This document shows positions 1-5,572 of a stretch of 39,194 nucleotides of DNA, one piece after another; positions within the stretch are counted from its first letter, which is position 1, and every line of letters starts with the position of its first letter. The DNA comes from a virus. Below the pieces are notes generated by a model, which saw nothing but the letters and a program-made list of their open reading frames with translations, ran no database searches and was not told where the DNA came from. The position numbers and the translations under genes were made by a program. The stretch covers positions 1-39,194 of IMG/VR virus record IMGVR_UViG_3300042434_000598, one strand, 5' to 3'.

Positions 1-183
1 GGGGCCGACATGTATGAGCCAGGCGTGACCGAGATTTCGATCCAGGATAACGCTGGCGGCGAGTATGTCACGGTCAAGCAGTTGTACTACCAGGTGGAGC
101 GATCCTCCATCGAGATCGATCCCGACCAATGGCCGGTCCTGCGTCGGTCAATCGAGTGGATGCTGGGGCAGTGTAGAGGCTGA
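1..183 (+). CDS. Hypothetical small protein, 5' end possibly outside window
   Basis: The frame is open from the first base and stops with TGA at 181-183. The first ATG is at base 10, which would give a 57-residue protein (MYEPGVTEISIQDNAGG and onward), but too little upstream sequence is present to look for a ribosome binding site, so it may be the end of a longer gene. The product is acidic with a compact mix of beta-type and helical stretches (VKQLYYQVE, WPVLRRSIEWML). No family is recognised. It lies on the same strand as the following small genes and 31 bases before a possible tiny reading frame, so it probably belongs to the same accessory operon. Confidence 0.55.
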   Translation, partial: GADMYEPGVTEISIQDNAGGEYVTVKQLYYQVERSSIEIDPDQWPVLRRSIEWMLGQCRG

Positions 184-214
184 AAAGTGTTTTGCATATC
201 AATCGGAGGACAAC

Positions 215-250
215 ATGGTTTGGCGTAAATGGTGGGGATGGGGATGGTAA
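215..250 (+). CDS. Possible 11-residue Trp-rich peptide
   Basis: An ATG preceded by a strong ribosome binding site (GGAGG at 205-209, 5 bases before the start) opens an 11-codon frame, MVWRKWWGWGW, ending in TAA at 248-250. Five of eleven residues are tryptophan and the only charged side chains are Arg and Lys. A stem-loop starts two bases after the stop and is followed by the next gene. It could be a regulatory leader peptide, a small membrane-active peptide, or a chance frame. The good ribosome binding site and tight fit to the stem-loop linker favour translation, but length alone gives little statistical support. Confidence 0.4.
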   Translation: MVWRKWWGWGW

Positions 251-276
251 CGCTCGTATTCACCGAGCCGAAAGGA
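251..276 (+). promoter_or_regulatory. Stem-loop plus ribosome binding site linker 1
   Basis: GCTCG (252-256) pairs with CGAGC (264-268) across a 7-base loop and is followed at once by CGAAAGGA (269-276), the likely ribosome binding site for the gene starting at 291. The stop codon of the preceding tiny frame touches the element. The same layout recurs at 728-750, 1478-1504 and 1812-1839. Confidence 0.6.
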
Positions 277-290
277 AAAAGGTAACGAGA

Positions 291-722
291 ATGAGTGAGA
301 CGAATGAGGCTTCGGTGGAATCCGTTGTTATGTTGCCGGATTTCGTCGAGCGAATGAAGACAGGTGTTAAGCACATACAGCAGGCACAAGATATTTTTGC
401 CAGAGGACCACTTGATTACTACCTGATAAAGCTTGTTCGACACAGCGAAGCCTTGCTGACTAGATTCGCTCCAATCAAAAAGGGCGAGCGAGCTATCATC
501 GTCAAGAAAATCAAGTGCGAAGGCGGCTGGTCTGGATCAGAGAAGAATCTGGAAGTAGGTGTCGAGGGCACTGTGGTAGACGTTGACTACGGCGACGGAG
601 GATTCGTGTACACGTTCGTGCCTGATGTGCAAATGTATCGCGACCACGAAGGCAACTACAAAGACAAGACCAGCAAGAGTAGTTACGGCCTCAGGGAAAA
701 GTACCTGCATAGGTCAACATAA
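291..722 (+). CDS. Small phage-type hypothetical protein (143 aa)
   Basis: The ATG at 291 is preferred over upstream in-frame codons because AAAGGAAAAAGG precedes it and because its N-terminus (MSETNEASVES) resembles those of two neighbouring genes. The first half is predicted helical (about residues 15-55, including VERMKTGVKHIQQAQDIFAR). The second half, about residues 60-125, looks like a small SH3-like beta-barrel: KKGERAIIVKKIKC, a GGWSGSE segment, then GVEGTVVDVDYGDGGFVYTF. Barrels of this sort occur in many small phage and mobile-element proteins of unknown role. The gene sits in the rightward accessory operon between two stem-loop linkers. The function is unknown. Confidence 0.75.
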   Translation: MSETNEASVESVVMLPDFVERMKTGVKHIQQAQDIFARGPLDYYLIKLVRHSEALLTRFAPIKKGERAIIVKKIKCEGGWSGSEKNLEVGVEGTVVDVDYGDGGFVYTFVPDVQMYRDHEGNYKDKTSKSSYGLREKYLHRST

Positions 723-727
723 CGGTA

Positions 728-750
728 GCCGTCAGCGGGCGGCGAAAGGG
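728..750 (+). promoter_or_regulatory. Stem-loop plus ribosome binding site linker 2
   Basis: GCCG (728-731) pairs with CGGC (740-743) over an 8-base loop, directly followed by GAAAGGG (744-750) and the ATG at 760. The preceding stop codon (TAA, 720-722) flows into ACGG, a variant of the AACGC that opens the other linkers. This is the weakest stem of the set. Confidence 0.45.
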
Positions 751-759
751 AAGTTAACC

Positions 760-1098
760 ATGTCAAACGATTCTGCCGCCGCTCCGTTGCACGGCGTTGT
801 TCTACTGCCATGTCCCTTTTGCGGAGGCGAGGCAGTAGAGTGCTATCAACGTGACGACCTTGACGATTGGAAGATTGAGTGCAGTGGGTGTGGTGCAGTA
901 TCGTGTCCAGATGGGATGCGGTACGACAAGCATTTGGCAATTAAAGATTGGAACACGCGAATCGTCAAAGGCGTGCGAACAGTGTTCAGTTACGAAATGT
1001 TCGGCAAGATCGGATTCGTATGGATGGCAAGAACCGGTGGGGAAATGTACGGCCCATGCTTGTCGCTAGACGAATTGTACTCCGATTTAGGTCAGTAG
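760..1098 (+). CDS. Lar-family restriction alleviation protein
   Basis: The 112-residue product carries the Lar signature near residues 17-65: LLPCPFCGGEAVE, a second Cys pair CSGCGA about 20 residues later, and the closing AIKDWNTR. The four cysteines form a zinc-ribbon-like knuckle. Lar proteins of Rac and related phages reduce cleavage by type I restriction enzymes; many phage homologues share only the fold and have not been tested. The ATG at 760 follows the ribosome binding site GAAAGGGAAG. About 45 further residues (RTVFSYEMFGKIGFVWMA and onward) extend beyond the usual Lar core and contain no recognised motif. Its position in an early-type accessory cluster fits a counter-defence role, which is an inference. 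Confidence 0.8.
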   Translation: MSNDSAAAPLHGVVLLPCPFCGGEAVECYQRDDLDDWKIECSGCGAVSCPDGMRYDKHLAIKDWNTRIVKGVRTVFSYEMFGKIGFVWMARTGGEMYGPCLSLDELYSDLGQ

Positions 1099-1101
1099 AA
1101 C

Positions 1102-1137
1102 GCTGGCAATCACGGGGCCGCGACCGTGAAAGCCAGC
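1102..1137 (+). other. Two-part perfect hairpin after the Lar gene
   Basis: GCTGGC (1102-1107) pairs with GCCAGC (1132-1137) and, inside a symmetric AA/AA internal loop, TCACGG (1110-1115) pairs with CCGTGA (1124-1129), leaving an 8-base loop. It begins three bases after the Lar stop codon with the same AACGCTGGC as the other linkers, so it looks like an expanded version of them. No T-run follows, so it is not a typical intrinsic terminator; it may stabilise or pause the transcript. Confidence 0.6.
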
Positions 1138-1202
1138 CATCAGAAAAGACGTTGACGCGGCTCCCGTGCATTGCTTTGTTCGTCGTCCTTGGAGGTTTGA
1201 TT

Positions 1203-1466
1203 ATGAGAGTCGCAGAGTTGATTGAAGAGTTGAAGAAGTTACCACCAGAGTCGGAAGTCATCCTCCAGAAAGACGCGGAAGGTAATGGGTACAGTCCATT
1301 GTACAAAGTGGATGGTAATGCCATTTACATAGAGGATTTGGCATGGAGTGGCAAAGTCGTTTCGACGGAGTGGTCGGCCTGCGATGCATGTTACGAGTCA
1401 GAGGAAGAGTGGGAAGCATTTAAGGCGTCGAATCCGCGTTGCTGTGTTTTGGCACCAGTGAACTAG
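1203..1466 (+). CDS. Small phage-type hypothetical protein (87 aa)
   Basis: The ATG at 1203 has a strong ribosome binding site (GGAGG at 1191-1195). The N-terminus, MRVAELIEELKKLPPESEVI, matches a type of small phage protein that opens with 'V-x-ELI-x-x-L-x-x-xP' and continues into a beta-strand; these are widespread in phages and lack an assigned function. The rest holds GYSPLYKVDGNAIYIEDL, then an acidic stretch rich in Glu with a CDAC pair (about residues 59-62) and a CC pair near the C-terminus. It is the fourth gene of the rightward operon. The 65 bases between the preceding hairpin and this gene show no further structure that I can see. Confidence 0.75.
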   Translation: MRVAELIEELKKLPPESEVILQKDAEGNGYSPLYKVDGNAIYIEDLAWSGKVVSTEWSACDACYESEEEWEAFKASNPRCCVLAPVN

Positions 1467-1477
1467 GTAGGACGAAC

Positions 1478-1504
1478 GCTGGCGATGACCCAGCCCGAAA
1501 GGAG
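1478..1504 (+). promoter_or_regulatory. Stem-loop plus ribosome binding site linker 3
   Basis: GCTGG (1478-1482) pairs with CCAGC (1490-1494) across the 7-base loop CGATGAC and is followed by CCGAAAGGAG (1495-1504), 8 bases before the ATG at 1513. The upstream side reads GAACGCTGGC, the same as at the hairpin following the Lar gene. Confidence 0.65.
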
Positions 1505-1512
1505 ATTTCAAA

Positions 1513-1809
1513 ATGTCAGAAACCAGTAATGAGGGCTTGGGTCCATCGTATCGTTCTACGTCCAAGCGGTGTGAGTTTGTTTATGAAGTCGAAACAGCAC
1601 TGCGTTCCGTAACCCATGAATGTCGATTGGCTAATGCCGTAGAAATCAGTTACGAGATTCGAGATGGCGAAGGTTTTATTCGGATCGTGTCGGTAGAAGA
1701 TAAAGCGGATGCGAAAGCGTATCGTGCGTTGAGAAAATTGTTTAGCCGTCCCGACCAGATGAGATTGGACATCGCGCCAGTCTGGGATTCGCGAAATATC
1801 GGGCAGTAG
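1513..1809 (+). CDS. Hypothetical protein (98 aa), cassette-like
   Basis: The ATG follows GAAAGGAG with good spacing. The first dozen residues (MSETSNEGLGPS) resemble the starts of the genes at 291 and 1849 although the bodies differ. The body has a helix around residues 25-42 (VETALRSVTHECRLANAV), beta-type segments (ISYEIRDGEGFIRIVSV) and a second helix (AKAYRALRKLF), consistent with a small alpha/beta domain. No family is recognised. It lies in the rightward accessory operon, between two stem-loop linkers. Confidence 0.7.
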   Translation: MSETSNEGLGPSYRSTSKRCEFVYEVETALRSVTHECRLANAVEISYEIRDGEGFIRIVSVEDKADAKAYRALRKLFSRPDQMRLDIAPVWDSRNIGQ

Positions 1810-1811
1810 AA

Positions 1812-1839
1812 CGCACAGGATAACCCAGTGCGAGAAAGG
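1812..1839 (+). promoter_or_regulatory. Stem-loop plus ribosome binding site linker 4
   Basis: CGCAC (1812-1816) pairs with GTGCG (1828-1832) over an 11-base loop that contains a possible GG/CC pair, and AGAAAGGA (1833-1840) follows as the ribosome binding site for the gene at 1849. The stem follows GAA, four bases after the preceding stop codon TAG. Confidence 0.6.
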
Positions 1840-1848
1840 AAAGTAGCA

Positions 1849-2124
1849 ATGACAGAAGACACTAACGAGCACTTGGGTTCATCCGATTGTTCGTCGGCTT
1901 TTAATGTGCTCTCGCGAATGCTTGAATCTGGATGTGACTTGCATAAGCAATCGGGCATTTGCTGGATACATGATTGGGCTGGTCGATGTTTAGCAGAAGC
2001 AAAGACGCTTACCGACATGCGAGAACAATTGGAGCGATTCGACATCGAAGCACACGAACGTCGCTACAAGGCTAGGTGCGATTGGTATGCAAAAAACAGG
2101 AACAAGCTTTTAGGTCGGCAGTAA
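1849..2124 (+). CDS. Hypothetical protein (91 aa), cassette-like
   Basis: The ATG at 1849 has AGAAAGGAAAG upstream and starts MTEDTNEHLGSS, alike in residues and codons to the gene at 1513 (shared TTGGGT and TCATC-type triplets). An upstream in-frame ATG at 1828 lies inside the stem-loop linker and is less likely. The body is mostly helical: SAFNVLSRMLESG, then LAEAKTLTDMREQLERFDIEAHERRYKARCDW, ending in a basic tail. There are three internal cysteines but no metal-binding spacing. The function is unknown. It is the last gene of the rightward operon before the non-coding integration site. Confidence 0.7.
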   Translation: MTEDTNEHLGSSDCSSAFNVLSRMLESGCDLHKQSGICWIHDWAGRCLAEAKTLTDMREQLERFDIEAHERRYKARCDWYAKNRNKLLGRQ

Positions 2125-2142
2125 GTCCGACGAACAAGTATT

Positions 2143-2160
2143 ATATGGAATTGACCATAT
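2143..2160. promoter_or_regulatory. Inverted repeat, possible operator
   Basis: ATATGG (2143-2148) and CCATAT (2155-2160) form perfect arms around the AT-rich spacer AATTGA. A related half, TGTGGAATTCAATATATCC, follows at 2171-2189. This could be a binding site for a repressor or excisionase at the edge of the integration region, but no regulator gene is visible here. Confidence 0.3.
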
Positions 2161-2195
2161 CACCGTGTTATGTGGAATTCAATATATCCTGGGTT

Positions 2196-2218
2196 TGCGA
2201 GTCTTTGCACGACTCGCA
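2196..2218. other. Hairpin upstream of the attachment region
   Basis: TGCGAGTC (2196-2203) pairs perfectly with GACTCGCA (2211-2218) across a 7-base loop. No T-run follows on either strand, so a simple intrinsic terminator is doubtful. It lies between the accessory operon and the first GGCACCA repeat and could isolate the integrase region from read-through. Confidence 0.4.
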
Positions 2219-2233
2219 GGGACCGGAAACGCT

Positions 2234-2448
2234 GGCACCAAAACGGCACCAAACGAGTGATTTTGATACGATTTCCACAGCAATGGCACCATTGAAAAGC
2301 AGCAAAAACGCAGGAAATTGCGAGGATTTTTGCGTTGACATCGTTGAGGTCACAGATTCGAGTTCTGTACCGCCCACTAGGGAAAACGCTGAGAAAACGA
2401 ACAAAACGACTGAACGATAAATGGTGCCCGGCACCAAAATTGGCACCA
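2234..2448. other. attP: Putative attP with core and two repeat arms
   Basis: Six copies of GGCACCA occur in 215 bases: 2234-2240, 2245-2251 and 2285-2291 on the left, 2430-2436 and 2442-2448 on the right, plus the reverse complement at 2422-2428. Paired copies are 11 to 12 bases apart, about one helical turn. Between the two groups lies the 3' half of a tRNA-Val gene, and a tyrosine integrase starts 46 bases further on. This is the layout expected of an attP: arm-type integrase sites on both sides of a core identical to a host tRNA 3' end. That these repeats bind integrase is inferred from position and spacing. Confidence 0.7.
2333..2376 (+). other. tRNA-Val(GAC) 3' half, attachment core
   Basis: Read in tRNA numbering, 2335-2341 is a canonical anticodon loop TTGACAT (anticodon GAC), 2342-2346 the 3' side of the anticodon stem, 2347-2351 the variable loop AGGTC, 2352-2356 and 2364-2368 the T-stem (ACAGA with TCTGT), 2357-2363 the T-loop TTCGAGT, 2369-2375 the acceptor strand ACCGCCC and 2376 the discriminator A. 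The 5' half is missing: no GGGCGGT acceptor strand or D-arm is found upstream, and pairing of the anticodon stem fails beyond two base pairs. Such half-tRNAs restore the host gene after integration. It is not a functional tRNA on its own. Confidence 0.75.
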
Positions 2449-2494
2449 GCGATTTTCAGATTTGTTTGAGTTGCTGACCATACGTGTCAATCGC

Positions 2495-3538
2495 ATGGCA
2501 AAATCTAGGCTCATGCGTAAACCATTTTTTCGTAAAGCAAGGCAGTGCTGGTACGTCAAGGATGATCAAGGGCACTTCATACGTCTGGATCCAGACGAGA
2601 AGAAGGCGTTCGCGATTTGGGAACGTCTGCGGAACATTGCGGACTACCAGCACCATGACGCAACGCTGGAGGCGATCTGCGAGGCGTTCCTAAAGCACCA
2701 TGAGCCGGAGCTGAGTAAGGTTAGGTTTGCTGATTTGACTTGGATCCTAGAGGAATTCGCTTTGTGGTTCGGCCCGACCCGACTGGCTCGAGAAGTTGGC
2801 AAGGCAGATGTGTTGCGATGGATGCGGTCGGAGCGGGATTTGCGAGGTGGTCGAGGTGTTTGGTCGGCAGCTCGGCAACGGGACGCTGGGCACACGGTAA
2901 AGCGAGTGCTGGACTGGGCAATCAGGCGGCAATACTTGCCCTGGTCGGATGTAACGGAGATGCGGCTCCCAAGCCCAGAACCTCGGGACGAAATGATTTG
3001 CTACGCAGATCACTGCCGTCTAATCGGTGGGTGCAAGGCACGAAAATCACGTCCGTTTCGATTGGTGCTAATTGCACTGAGGTTATCGGGGGCACGGCCC
3101 GCACAAGTGCGGGAGTTGACGGCTAGCAACGTGATCGGGGATAGTTGGGTGTTTCGTCGGCACAAGACAAGTGCGAAGACGGGTAAGCCGTTGGTGGTTC
3201 GCTGTGGGCCTTGCCTGCAGACCCTGACGCGGATATTGACTCACGCTAGACCCAGCGGCCCAATGCTTCTATCGGCCCATCGCAAGCCTTGGCCGAAGGA
3301 TGGGATCGTTCTTCGTTTTCGTCGCCTTCGAGAAGCGGTTGGGCTAGACGGGGTCACGGCCTATTCGTATCGGCACACCTACGCGACAGATGCACTGCAG
3401 GCGGGTATCTCGCTGCCGACCGTTGCAGCGTTGTTGGGACATGTCAACCCGACGATGGTTTCGCGAGTGTATGGGCACCTGGAAAAGCGATCGGATCACC
3501 TGAGTGATGCGGTCGCTAAAATCAAACGGGCTGAGTGA
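2495..3538 (+). CDS. int: Tyrosine-type integrase
   Basis: The product (347 aa) is a tyrosine recombinase expected to catalyse integration and excision at the neighbouring tRNA-Val site. The N-terminal part (about residues 10-170) holds the arm- and core-binding regions; the catalytic domain follows. Catalytic residues visible are R201 (GARPAQVREL), R293 in YSYRHTYAT, H316 in LLGH and the nucleophile Y326 in SRVYGHL. The usual His of HxxR is Tyr (Y290). The first ATG is 2495; a TTG at 2462 would add 11 residues, and neither has a clear ribosome binding site. It converges on the leftward gene ending at 3522, with 17 bases of 3' overlap. Confidence 0.93.
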   Translation: MAKSRLMRKPFFRKARQCWYVKDDQGHFIRLDPDEKKAFAIWERLRNIADYQHHDATLEAICEAFLKHHEPELSKVRFADLTWILEEFALWFGPTRLAREVGKADVLRWMRSERDLRGGRGVWSAARQRDAGHTVKRVLDWAIRRQYLPWSDVTEMRLPSPEPRDEMICYADHCRLIGGCKARKSRPFRLVLIALRLSGARPAQVRELTASNVIGDSWVFRRHKTSAKTGKPLVVRCGPCLQTLTRILTHARPSGPMLLSAHRKPWPKDGIVLRFRRLREAVGLDGVTAYSYRHTYATDALQAGISLPTVAALLGHVNPTMVSRVYGHLEKRSDHLSDAVAKIKRAE

Positions 3539-3779
3539 GATGCTGGGCTTTGCGAAGAACTTCAAGCTTTCGGATTGCCGCCCGAAGGATGGTGTAGACA
3601 ACTACGTTTTCGTCAATTTCAGCCGAACCCGAGTACACAAACGAACCAATCAATAGCGACCTTCTGTCCTTACGCAGAACGGTCCCGAACACCTCGAACA
3701 CGATGTGCTGCTCGCCTTCGGAATGGTCGTCAAAAACGACCGCAACAACGTCACCAAGATTGCATGGTGTTCGCATCAT
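3522..3779 (-). CDS. Small hypothetical protein (85 aa) coupled to phosphoesterase
   Basis: This gene starts in an ATGA overlap with the stop of the metallophosphoesterase gene, so the two are probably translationally coupled. The product opens MMRTPCNLGDVVAVVFDDHSE, followed by FEVFGTVLRKDRRSLLIGSF, then a helix TILRAAIRKLEVL. The pattern suggests a small Sm- or SH3-like beta-barrel followed by one helix. No function is known to me. Its 3' end runs 17 bases into the end of the convergent integrase gene, leaving no room for a separate terminator. Confidence 0.7.
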   Translation of the reverse strand: MMRTPCNLGDVVAVVFDDHSEGEQHIVFEVFGTVLRKDRRSLLIGSFVYSGSAEIDENVVVYTILRAAIRKLEVLRKAQHLTQPV

Positions 3780-4642
3780 TTCGCCCTCATTGTCTCGAAC
3801 TTGACCCGCTCCGATCGTTCATCCCAAAAAAACCGTAGCCAGGCTGAGCCCAGTGCCTTTGGCCCGAGCATTCGCTCGACTTCCCAACCAGCGTGTCCGT
3901 CGCCCCATGCGTCTTTGTATCCTGGGCATCGAACGTGCAATTGCTCATCGTGATACAACCCGCCTCTTGAGCTAATCCTTTGGCGCGGAATTGTAAAAGA
4001 CCACTCATCGTGAGTATGACCCGTTAGCACGATGTCTGCGTCAGGAGTGAATGTCGCTATTCTCGATGGTTGGAGCGTCCCCTTGGTGATAATCCCTCCA
4101 CCACCCGACCCATGGTAGTGATAAAGAAATTTGGAATCCTTGATGCGGCTTTCAGAGGCAATAAAACGAAATACGACCCAACCACCGTAGCCACTAGACT
4201 CGACAATGCCTCCTTGCTGTCGCATTTGAGAAACAAGTCGATCGGTAAGGTCGGTTTCGTGTTGCTTTGCAATTGCTGTTTCATGGTTGCCTCGACCCAT
4301 AACTGCAAAGTGTTGCAAATATGGCTTGTAGAACTCAGCAGCAGTTTCGACGATCAAGTCAAAATAGTTATTCCCTTGGTGCTCCGGTCGCAACGCACTT
4401 TTATCTGCACGTTTATCCCAACGCCCCTGCATTACGCAGTGCAAGTCTCCGTTGTCCAAAATCGGTGCGTTGTATTCAACCGCTTCGTCGAGGTGCTTCC
4501 GCTCAAGCGCCTGATTGCATTTTGGGTTGTCGTGGTGAACGTCGCTGCGGAGCAAGACCCATTGCTCCCAGTCCGTCCGTTTTGACACCTCAACCCTGAT
4601 TTCGACAACATTTTTCGCCAGCTTGCGTAGCGACCATGACAT
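3776..4642 (-). CDS. Calcineurin-like metallophosphoesterase
   Basis: The 288-residue product has all the metal-binding motifs of the calcineurin-like phosphoesterase fold: D34-x-H36 (RSDVHHDNP), G65-D66 (DNGDLH), GNHE at 118-121, H175 and H177 (YHYHG) and GHTH at 208-211. Two divalent metal ions would be bound. Phage members of this fold act as protein phosphatases, cyclic nucleotide or polynucleotide phosphatases, or nucleases; nothing visible picks one. The ATG at 4642 is chosen because GGAGGA lies just before it; an upstream frame extending to 4735 has no such site. It is the first gene of a two-gene leftward operon, divergent from the gene at 4880. Confidence 0.9.
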   Translation of the reverse strand: MSWSLRKLAKNVVEIRVEVSKRTDWEQWVLLRSDVHHDNPKCNQALERKHLDEAVEYNAPILDNGDLHCVMQGRWDKRADKSALRPEHQGNNYFDLIVETAAEFYKPYLQHFAVMGRGNHETAIAKQHETDLTDRLVSQMRQQGGIVESSGYGGWVVFRFIASESRIKDSKFLYHYHGSGGGGIITKGTLQPSRIATFTPDADIVLTGHTHDEWSFTIPRQRISSRGGLYHDEQLHVRCPGYKDAWGDGHAGWEVERMLGPKALGSAWLRFFWDERSERVKFETMRAK

Positions 4643-4827
4643 GCGTCTTCCTCCGTGCAAGAGCACCGCAATAAAGGCTTCAATTGTCGCGATTCTGTTG
4701 TTAAAATCAAAAAAGTTGCGTTGATGGAAAATCATGAATGAAACGCAATAGGCACTACTCCAATTTGTGTTTTTTCCGCGAATTGTGAATAATCATTGCA
4801 ATTGTCGATTGCTGCAAAAAGTCAAGC

Positions 4828-4857
4828 TTGCAAATCTCACAGTTTATTACCTATCAA
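4828..4857 (+). promoter_or_regulatory. Weak candidate promoter in divergent intergenic region
   Basis: The 237 bases between the starts of the divergent genes at 4642 and 4880 are AT-rich and contain no other gene I can support. On the + strand TTGCAA (4828-4833) and TATCAA (4852-4857), 18 bases apart, could serve as -35 and -10 boxes for the gene at 4880. Nothing clearly promoter-like was found for the leftward operon. An inverted repeat GCAAT/ATTGC (centred near 4806) might be an operator. Confidence 0.25.
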
Positions 4858-4879
4858 TTACTGCGAAAATCAGAAGAAA

Positions 4880-5545
4880 ATGAATACGCACTACACGCAA
4901 AACGCTTCAGTTCCGAATCATCGTTACGGACTGGTGTCGAGAGCGATTTTGACAGGCATGGACATTTCTCAGGCAAACAGTTTTGAGCGGTGCGTAATTT
5001 TTGGAGTAACTAGCGTTCCATCTCGCGCTCTTATGTTTTCAATTATGTGCGAGTCTGGTGCGCAATGGGCAAGGATTCCATTGCACATGCTGCGACATGA
5101 GGAGCCAAGAAAAACTGACGCTCCAGTGCATTCGCTTTGCGAGCTGCAGATGTGGGATAATCACGGGTGGGAGTTTTCAATAACCTGCTACGAGTATCTC
5201 CGCGACATGTCTTGCTCTTTTATGAAGCGAGATGGTTCATCTGTTCCTGCAAGCTATTGGTTTACGCTAGATCACACGGAAAACGGATGGAGTCTTTATC
5301 CACCAGAACATAAGTGCTATCACCTTTTATTCCTTGAGGACGGTTCCGGTCAGATCGCAGCTCAGCCAAACAATCGGATTCGATGGAAAGACGACTCGTT
5401 TACTAATCACAAACTGCCATTAAATTACCGTGTCATGGGAGAGCAAACTTGGCACGCTGAAGTGAGTCGAGTCAATGCGCAAGACACTGCATTTACACAA
5501 GAGGATTTAAGTAAACATATCAACAACATAGTTGTGGCGTTGTAA
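4880..5545 (+). CDS. Hypothetical phage protein (221 aa)
   Basis: The ATG at 4880 follows AGAAGAAA and is preferred over an upstream non-ATG frame start at 4796. The product contains segments that look well conserved in kind: CVIFGVTSVPSRALMFSIM, then SGAQWARIPLHML, CELQMWDNHGWEFSITCYEY, and GEQTWHAEVSRVNAQDTAF. The strand-rich pattern with several Trp residues suggests a compact alpha/beta or beta domain. I do not recognise the family. It is the only rightward gene between the integrase and the end of the window, divergent from the phosphoesterase and convergent with the giant virion gene, whose stop lies 27 bases away. No clear terminator hairpin is visible in that gap. Confidence 0.8.
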   Translation: MNTHYTQNASVPNHRYGLVSRAILTGMDISQANSFERCVIFGVTSVPSRALMFSIMCESGAQWARIPLHMLRHEEPRKTDAPVHSLCELQMWDNHGWEFSITCYEYLRDMSCSFMKRDGSSVPASYWFTLDHTENGWSLYPPEHKCYHLLFLEDGSGQIAAQPNNRIRWKDDSFTNHKLPLNYRVMGEQTWHAEVSRVNAQDTAFTQEDLSKHINNIVVAL

Positions 5546-5572
5546 GCAAAAATGTTGCGGCACTTCTGCAAT

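Noticed and set aside
251-1848. Linkers as integron attC sites
   Set aside because: They lack the paired RYYYAAC and GTTRRRY core sites and are much shorter than attC elements.
2280-2376. Complete tRNA-Val gene
   Set aside because: Only the 3' half is present; no matching acceptor strand or D-arm lies upstream and the anticodon stem pairs only partly.
2076-2420. Open frame of 114 codons across the integration site
   Set aside because: It overlaps the preceding gene, has no ribosome binding site, and runs through the tRNA half and the arm repeats, which explain the sequence better.
5546-5572. Bidirectional terminator between converging genes
   Set aside because: The 27-base gap holds only a weak TTGC/GCAA pairing and no T-run.
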